From contig NZ_CP032509.1 in the NCBI RefSeq assembly GCF_003952725.1, forward strand, positions 3,558,001-3,622,000: DNA of 64,000 nucleotides. Reading direction: 5' to 3'. The notes under the pieces were generated by a model. The model saw only the letters and a program-made list of their open reading frames with translations. It did no database searches and had not been told where the DNA came from. This DNA is from Georhizobium profundi (GTDB taxonomy: Bacteria; Pseudomonadota; Alphaproteobacteria; Rhizobiales; Rhizobiaceae). A program made the position numbers and the translations under genes. This document shows, piece by piece, positions 59,573 through 64,000 of the stretch (position 1 is its first letter; each line of letters opens with the position of its first letter).

Positions 59573-59587
59573 GCGCAACGGTTGCGC
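59573..59587. promoter_or_regulatory. 15-bp palindrome in the glycosyltransferase/terC gap
   Basis: GCGCAAC-G-GTTGCGC, a perfect 7-bp inverted repeat around one base, about 90 bp upstream of the glycosyltransferase start and about 160 bp upstream of terC. Its size and symmetry suit a dimeric repressor, but I do not recognise the owner. Confidence 0.45.
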
Positions 59588-59624
59588 AACCATTCACGAA
59601 AAATTTGGCCAAGGCCTCTTGATC

Positions 59625-59736
59625 GTCGGAAGGCCTGGCTTTATCTGCGGCCCCGTAACGCAGCTCCGGGCCCCTCTGGCGAAAGCTTCCGACCCACTTC
59701 GTGATGTCGGGCTGCAAACACCAACCTTTGGGTCGG
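59625..59736 (+). ncRNA. Candidate riboswitch-like leader of terC
   Basis: Two helices compete. P1 pairs GTCGGAAG (59625-59632) with CTTCCGAC (59686-59693) and encloses a hairpin CTGCG/CGCAG (59645-59649 with 59659-59663). The alternative pairs CCGACCCA (59689-59696) with TGGGTCGG (59729-59736), whose 3' arm touches the GGCGG that would serve as ribosome site before ATG 59750. A conserved terC RNA motif is known upstream of terC in alphaproteobacteria. Whether this matches it needs a covariance search. It lacks the GGGGAGTAG core I would expect of yybP-ykoY. Confidence 0.55.
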
Positions 59737-59749
59737 CGGCGTTATATTC

Positions 59750-60778
59750 ATGGACTTTCTCTTTTACGGCTTTCTCGGCCAGCCACTCTGGATGTGGCTT
59801 GGCTTCATCACGCTCGTTATCGTCCTTCTCGTTTTCGACCTCGGCGTTCTTCACAAGGACACGCGTGAGATCGAAATGAAGGAAAGCCTGCTTCTGTCGG
59901 GCTTCTACATCACCCTTGGCCTGCTCTTCGGCGGTTTCGTCTGGTACCAGCTCGGGCCCCAATCGGGCATGGAGTACCTCACGGGCTTCGTGGTCGAAAA
60001 GAGCCTCGCGATGGACAACATCTTCGTCATCGCGATGATCTTCTCCTATTTCGCGATCCCCCGTCAGTACCAGCACCGCGTGCTTCTCTACGGTATTCTC
60101 GGCGTGATCATCCTGCGCGGCATCATGATTGCTGCGGGTGCCGCTATCGTCGAAAACTTCGAGTGGGTGCTTTACCTCTTCGCCGCGTTCCTGGTCTTCA
60201 CCGGCGTTAAGATGCTCTTTGCGTCCGATCACGGCTATGATGTCGCGAACAATCCCGTGCTCAAGTTCATGCGCAAGCGCTTCCGCGTCACGGATCAGCT
60301 GCACGGCCACAACTTCGTCGTGAAGCAGGAAGACCCGAAGACCGGCAAGCTGAAGACCTTTGCCACGCCGCTGCTTCTGGCGCTGGTTCTGGTCGAAATC
60401 GCCGACGTGATCTTCGCCGTCGATTCGATCCCGGCCATCTTCGCGATCACGACCGACCCGTATATCGTTTACACGTCAAACATCTTCGCGATCCTTGGCC
60501 TGCGAGCGCTCTATTTTGCGCTTTCGGCGATGATCCACCGCTTCGTGTACCTGAAATATGCGCTCTCGATCGTGCTGATCTTCATTGGCTCGAAGGTCTT
60601 CCTGGCTGACATGCTGGGTCTTGCAAAGATCCCGCCGGCCGTATCGCTCTCGATCACGCTCGGCATCCTGCTGACGGGTATCTTCGCCTCGCTCTGGGTG
60701 ACCCGCAAGGAAGAGCGCGAAGCGGCACCTGCAGCCGATTCGCCTGAAGCCAATCCGGCCGAGAATTTCGGCCGCTAA
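59750..60778 (+). CDS. TerC family membrane protein
   Basis: 342 residues, about nine membrane helices. FDLGVLHKDTREIEMKESLL at the start and EKSLAMDNIFVIAMIFSYFA hold the acidic residues conserved in the family; VEIADVIFAVDSIPAIFAIT is the second acidic helix. TerC/Alx proteins export or buffer manganese in several bacteria, and tellurite resistance is only the historical name. The Ala/Glu-rich C-terminus is variable. The structured leader suggests metal-responsive control. A strong terminator follows. Confidence 0.94.
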   Translation: MDFLFYGFLGQPLWMWLGFITLVIVLLVFDLGVLHKDTREIEMKESLLLSGFYITLGLLFGGFVWYQLGPQSGMEYLTGFVVEKSLAMDNIFVIAMIFSYFAIPRQYQHRVLLYGILGVIILRGIMIAAGAAIVENFEWVLYLFAAFLVFTGVKMLFASDHGYDVANNPVLKFMRKRFRVTDQLHGHNFVVKQEDPKTGKLKTFATPLLLALVLVEIADVIFAVDSIPAIFAITTDPYIVYTSNIFAILGLRALYFALSAMIHRFVYLKYALSIVLIFIGSKVFLADMLGLAKIPPAVSLSITLGILLTGIFASLWVTRKEEREAAPAADSPEANPAENFGR

Positions 60779-60801
60779 GCGGGTACGCGATCATTGAACA
60801 G

Positions 60802-60835
60802 AAAGGGCGCGGCCTTGCGGCTGCGCCCTTTTTTT
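60802..60835 (+). terminator. Rho-independent terminator of terC
   Basis: AAAGGGCGCGGCC (60802-60814), loop TTGC and GGCTGCGCCCTTT (60819-60831), a 13-bp stem with one G-U pair, then a T-run to 60835. It starts 24 nt after the terC stop and ends 10 nt before the stop of the convergent copper ATPase gene. Confidence 0.93.
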
Positions 60836-60844
60836 CGTTGCCGG

Positions 60845-63340
60845 TCAGGCGCTGATGCTGAAGCGACGAAGCCGAAGCGCGTTGGCAAGCACGAAGACGC
60901 TCGAAAGCGCCATGGCGCCGGCTGCCAGGATCGGCGAAAGCAATATCCCGAAGGCCGGGTAGAGCACGCCCGCGGCAACGGGGATCAGCGCTGCATTGTA
61001 GGCAAACGCCCAGAACAGGTTCTCGCGGATGTTGTGCATCGTCGCCCGCGACAGGGCGATCGCGGTCGGAACACCGGTCAGCTTCCCCGAGACCAGAACG
61101 ACATCAGCTGCCTCGATCGCGATGTCCGTGCCCGTGCCGATCGCGATGCCCACATCCGCCTCGGCAAGCGCCGGCGCGTCGTTGATGCCGTCGCCGACAT
61201 AGGCGACCCCTGAGCCATCGGCTTTTAGCCTGCGGATCGTTTCCACCTTGCCATCCGGCAGGACTTCGGCAACCACCTCGTCGATGCCAAGCTGACGCGC
61301 GATCGCCTCGGCGGTTTGGCGGTTGTCGCCGGTGATCATGACGACCTTGAGCCCCAGAGCGTGCATGGCGTGGATCGCACCGGACGTGGACGGCTTGATC
61401 GGATCGGCCACCGCCACGATGGCCGCAAGCCGCCCATCAACCGCGGCATAAAGAGGGCTCTTTCCTTCGCCGGCAAGCCGCGTTGCGATCTCGGCAAACC
61501 GGCCCGTTTCGAGCCCAAGGCTCGCCATGAACCGATCGGCGCCGATCTCGACTCGGCGCCCTTCTGCTACGCCGCGAATGCCGAAACCGGTAACGCTTTC
61601 GAATGACGTGACCGCCGGCAGCTGGAGCCCGTCTTCTTCGGCGGCCTCGACGATGGCACGCCCGATCGGGTGCTCCGACCGCTCCTCGACGGCGGCGATG
61701 AGGGACAGGATTTCGCTGCGCGCGAAGCCATCGGCAGCGTGAAGATCGGTGAGTGCAGGCTTGCCCTCGGTCAGCGTGCCGGTCTTGTCGAGCGCGACCA
61801 CTCGGGCATCCTTCAGGCTCTGCAGTGCCTCGCCCTGCCTGAACAGCACACCGAGTTCCGCTCCCCTGCCCGTGCCGACCATGATCGATGTCGGCGTCGC
61901 CAGGCCCATGGCACAGGGACACGCGATGATGAGCACCGCGACCGCATTGACCAGCGCGAAGCTCATGGCCGGCTGCGGCCCGAAGATCAGCCAAATAAGG
62001 AAGGTCAGCGCGGCAGCCAGCATCACCGCCGGCACGAACCAGAGCGTGACCCGGTCGACCAGCGCCTGGATCGGCAGCTTGGAGCCTTGCGCCTCCTCCA
62101 CCATGCGGATGATCTGCGCCAGCATCGTGTCGCGACCGATCGCCGTGGCGCGCACCGTGAGAGCGCCTGTCTGGTTGATGGTCCCGCCAACCACGGCGCT
62201 TCCCGGTCGCTTCTCGACCGGCACGGGCTCGCCGGTCAGCATCGCTTCGTCGACGAAGGAGCTGCCTTCGACCACCTCGCCATCGGCTGCGAGCCTTTCG
62301 CCGGGCCGCACATCCACGAGGTCACCCAGGCGAATTTCGGAGGCATCCAATTCGAGCGTCTTGCCGTCGCGATGGATCCGCGCTGTCTTTGGCTGGAGGC
62401 CGACGAGCCGCTTGATGGCATCCGACGTCCGGCCCTTTGCCCGCGCTTCCAGATAGCGGCCTGCAAGGACCAGCGAGACGATGACGGCAGCAGCCTCGAA
62501 ATAAACGTTGACGGTGCCGGCCGGTAAGAGCTGCGGCGCGAGCGTCGCCACCAGTGAATAGGAGAAGGCGGCAAGCGTGCCGACGGCGACCAGCGAGTTC
62601 ATGTCCGGCGCTCCCTTAAGAAGCGCAGGCAGGCCGATGCGATAGAAGCGCAGGCCGGGCCAGAAGAGCACGATGGCGGTCAGAACAAGCTGGATCAGCC
62701 AGCTGGTCTGCATGCCGATCGTCCCCATGACCCAATCATGGATCGCGGGCACCGTGTGGGAGCCCATCTCAAGACCGAAGACCGGAAGCGTCAGAGCTGC
62801 CGCAATCAACAGATCGCGCTTGAGCGCGAGCCGCTCGGCATCGCGCCGCGCCGCGTGGTCTTCCGCGTTCCGATCGCCCTGCAGCATGTGCGCCTCGTAA
62901 CCGGCGCCGTTAATGGCGGCGATCAGATCTTCGGTGTTTACGGATACATCGGCAGTGATTGCGGCCCGTTCGCTGGCGAGGTTGACGGACGCAGTTCGTA
63001 CGCCGGGCACGGCGGCAAGAGCCCGTTCGACCCGCCCCACGCAGGAGGCGCAGGTCATGCCGTCGACTGCGAGTTCGTGCCGTGCGGCCGGCACCTCGTA
63101 GCCTGCATCCTCGATGGCTGCGACCAAAGCCCTGCGATCGACCGGGCCCTGCAGCGCTATATCGGCCCGCTCCGTCGCCAAGTTCACATGGGCTGCGGTC
63201 ACGCCTTCGACCCGCGTCAGCGCTTTTTCAACGCGGCCCACACAGGAGGCACAGGTCATGCCGACAACAGGGATCGTCAATTTCCGCGCCAACGCCGCAG
63301 GTGTGACGCCAATTTCGCGTGAGTTCTGCATCGCGGTCAC
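60845..63340 (-). CDS. copA: Copper-exporting P-type ATPase
   Basis: P1B-type ATPase of 831 residues that pumps Cu(I) out of the cytosol. Two N-terminal metal-binding domains carry [12 protein letters not shown] (about 27 and 95). The membrane copper site is CPC in [12 protein letters not shown], with YN (AFAYNAAL) and MxxSS (AMALSSV) in the last helices, the Cu(I) type. [13 protein letters not shown] (phosphorylated Asp), SEHPIG and [14 protein letters not shown] are intact. GTG 63340 is the start, with AAAGGAG 8 nt upstream. It is divergent from the copper chaperone gene under a CueR-type promoter. Confidence 0.96.
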   Translation of the reverse strand: MTAMQNSREIGVTPAALARKLTIPVVGMTCASCVGRVEKALTRVEGVTAAHVNLATERADIALQGPVDRRALVAAIEDAGYEVPAARHELAVDGMTCASCVGRVERALAAVPGVRTASVNLASERAAITADVSVNTEDLIAAINGAGYEAHMLQGDRNAEDHAARRDAERLALKRDLLIAAALTLPVFGLEMGSHTVPAIHDWVMGTIGMQTSWLIQLVLTAIVLFWPGLRFYRIGLPALLKGAPDMNSLVAVGTLAAFSYSLVATLAPQLLPAGTVNVYFEAAAVIVSLVLAGRYLEARAKGRTSDAIKRLVGLQPKTARIHRDGKTLELDASEIRLGDLVDVRPGERLAADGEVVEGSSFVDEAMLTGEPVPVEKRPGSAVVGGTINQTGALTVRATAIGRDTMLAQIIRMVEEAQGSKLPIQALVDRVTLWFVPAVMLAAALTFLIWLIFGPQPAMSFALVNAVAVLIIACPCAMGLATPTSIMVGTGRGAELGVLFRQGEALQSLKDARVVALDKTGTLTEGKPALTDLHAADGFARSEILSLIAAVEERSEHPIGRAIVEAAEEDGLQLPAVTSFESVTGFGIRGVAEGRRVEIGADRFMASLGLETGRFAEIATRLAGEGKSPLYAAVDGRLAAIVAVADPIKPSTSGAIHAMHALGLKVVMITGDNRQTAEAIARQLGIDEVVAEVLPDGKVETIRRLKADGSGVAYVGDGINDAPALAEADVGIAIGTGTDIAIEAADVVLVSGKLTGVPTAIALSRATMHNIRENLFWAFAYNAALIPVAAGVLYPAFGILLSPILAAGAMALSSVFVLANALRLRRFSISA

Positions 63341-63374
63341 GATGACTGCTCCTTTCGGAAACTCGAATGCCTCC

Positions 63375-63405
63375 TATGTGGGGTTTCCAGTCGATGGAAG
63401 GTCAA
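63375..63405 (-). promoter_or_regulatory. CueR-type promoter of the copper ATPase gene
   Basis: On the minus strand TTGACC (63405-63400), a 19-bp spacer and CACATA (63380-63375). The spacer holds the dyad ACCTTCC-N7-GGAAACC (63402-63382). A 19-bp spacer with ACCTTCC...GGAA is the hallmark of MerR-family CueR promoters such as E. coli copA. Confidence 0.85.
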
Positions 63406-63441
63406 TAAGCCCAAGCCGAAATACTCGACCGATGAACGGGC

Positions 63442-63472
63442 TTGACCTTCCACCTGCTGGAAGCTGCATCGT
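63442..63472 (+). promoter_or_regulatory. CueR-type promoter of the copZ-like operon
   Basis: TTGACC (63442-63447), a 19-bp spacer and a weak -10 CATCGT (63467-63472). The dyad ACCTTCC-N7-GGAAGCT (63445-63465) is the CueR operator. It lies 42 bp from the divergent copy serving the ATPase gene. The cueR gene is not in the window. Confidence 0.85.
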
Positions 63473-63505
63473 GCAAGCTCGTCTGATCGCTGACGGAGGC
63501 AGATC

Positions 63506-63703
63506 ATGAAATTCGAAATCGAGGCCATGCATTGCGGCGGTTGCGTCAGGGGCGTCACAAAGGCGATCCAATCGATCGATCCGGAAGCTGCCGTCGCTGT
63601 CGATCTCCCCAATCGGCAGGTCACGGTCGGTTCCGACGCCTCGCCCGAAGCTATCATGGCCAAGCTCGATGCAGCTGGCTTTCCGCCTAGACAACTGGAC
63701 TGA
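63506..63703 (+). CDS. Heavy-metal-associated domain copper chaperone
   Basis: 65 residues, a single HMA ferredoxin-like fold. The metal site is C-x2-C in MHCGGCVRGVTKAIQ. It is the CopZ-type partner that carries Cu(I) to the ATPase. AGGC and GGAGG lie upstream of ATG 63506. The DUF305 gene follows after 9 bp. The GG in CGGC differs from the more usual CxxC spacer residues but leaves the ligands intact. Confidence 0.93.
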   Translation: MKFEIEAMHCGGCVRGVTKAIQSIDPEAAVAVDLPNRQVTVGSDASPEAIMAKLDAAGFPPRQLD

Positions 63704-63712
63704 GGAATAGAC

Positions 63713-64000
63713 ATGCGCTTCACATCCACATTTACCGCGACCCTGTTACTGACGCTTGCCGGATCCGTGCCTGCGCTGGCGCAGGACAGCGAGTTCCAGC
63801 TGCCATCACAGTGCGTGGCCGCGCAGGATCATTCCCAGATGGGCCACGGCGGGAACCACGGCGCGGGCCATGACATGGATATGGGCGCCATGGACATGGG
63901 CGGCATGGATGCTCAGTCACTCGAAGGCATGCCGGACCATGTGCAGGAAAACATGCGGCGCATGGCGATCACGATGCCGGCCATGCACCAGGGCATGATG
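63713..64000 (+). CDS. DUF305 family periplasmic protein, CopM-like (3' end outside the window)
   Basis: Starts at ATG 63713 with GAGGA 6 nt upstream and stays open to the window end (96 codons). Residues 1-23 are a signal peptide (MRFTSTFTATLLLTLAGSVP, cleaved after ALA). The next part is rich in His, Met, Asp and Gly (SQMGHGGNHGAGHDMDMGAM), a likely copper-binding segment. PDHVQENMRRMAITMPAMHQ is the start of a DUF305 domain. It is cotranscribed with the copper chaperone gene and is probably a periplasmic metallochaperone. Confidence 0.82.
   Translation, partial: MRFTSTFTATLLLTLAGSVPALAQDSEFQLPSQCVAAQDHSQMGHGGNHGAGHDMDMGAMDMGGMDAQSLEGMPDHVQENMRRMAITMPAMHQGMM

Noticed and set aside
59590..59749. 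yybP-ykoY manganese riboswitch upstream of terC
   Set aside because: I do not see the conserved GGGGAGTAG core; the structure is reported as a candidate leader RNA instead.

Overview
The window is a stretch of GC-rich alphaproteobacterial chromosome, most likely from the Hyphomicrobiales (rhizobial relatives). The evidence is an aa3 oxidase cluster in the order ctaC-ctaD-ctaB-(small CoxF-like)-ctaG-ctaE, an F0 ATP synthase operon (atpI-B-E-F'-F) separate from F1, and families typical of the group: IalB, DUF6101, an HPE1-like secreted protein, a SleB hydrolase, SbmA/BacA, a PA0069-type radical SAM protein and a ribB with a decayed GTP cyclohydrolase II half. Almost all of it is ordered core genome. 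I see no prophage, transposase, CRISPR array, tRNA or rRNA.

Layout. 1-5.1 kb (minus): cytochrome c oxidase subunits and assembly factors. 5.4-16.8 kb (mostly plus): IalB, tldD, a sirtuin, a polysaccharide deacetylase, pdxH, a lipoprotein, a J-protein, fabI, a histidine phosphatase, aroC, ribB, an HDAC-like hydrolase and xseB. 16.9-24.0 kb: dxs, tlyA and an RNA uridine methyltransferase on plus, separated by a GGDEF-EAL protein and a HisKA_2 kinase on minus. 24.0-29.3 kb: enoyl-CoA hydratase and acyl-CoA dehydrogenase (minus), then a Sua5-type enzyme and an FAD-linked dehydrogenase (plus). 29.4-33.7 kb: DUF6101, a secreted acidic repeat protein under a predicted EcfG promoter, ubiA, purD and the HPE1-like protein. 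33.7-39.8 kb (minus): a PH-domain protein, glyQS, a small membrane protein, an S49 peptidase, a methyltransferase and DUF2007. 39.9-47.2 kb (plus): polyprenyl synthase, a TPR lipoprotein-like protein, ispE, moaB, radical SAM, rnhB. 47.2-54 kb (minus): F0 operon, SleB hydrolase, der and a YfgM-like TPR protein. 54.2-59.5 kb (minus): NnrU, SbmA/BacA, an MFS carrier, UDP-xylose synthase and a glycosyltransferase. 59.6-64 kb: terC with a structured leader, then a divergent copper locus (Cu-ATPase; CopZ-like chaperone and DUF305 protein) with two CueR-type promoters.

Functional threads. Energy metabolism is represented by the oxidase and F0 operons, each with a stable hairpin after a structural subunit gene (ctaD, atpE) and before the next cistron. 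Isoprenoid and quinone supply is represented by dxs, ispE, the polyprenyl synthase and ubiA. Metal handling sits at the right end.

The most interesting non-textbook signals are in RNA and regulation. The terC leader has two mutually exclusive 8-bp helices, one closing a branched domain and one reaching the start-codon region, which is riboswitch-like. The locus at 30.1-30.7 kb combines a GGAAC-N16-CGTT promoter, a compound leader hairpin, a TTG start, a signal peptide and three acidic repeats. I see no clearly undescribed multi-gene system.
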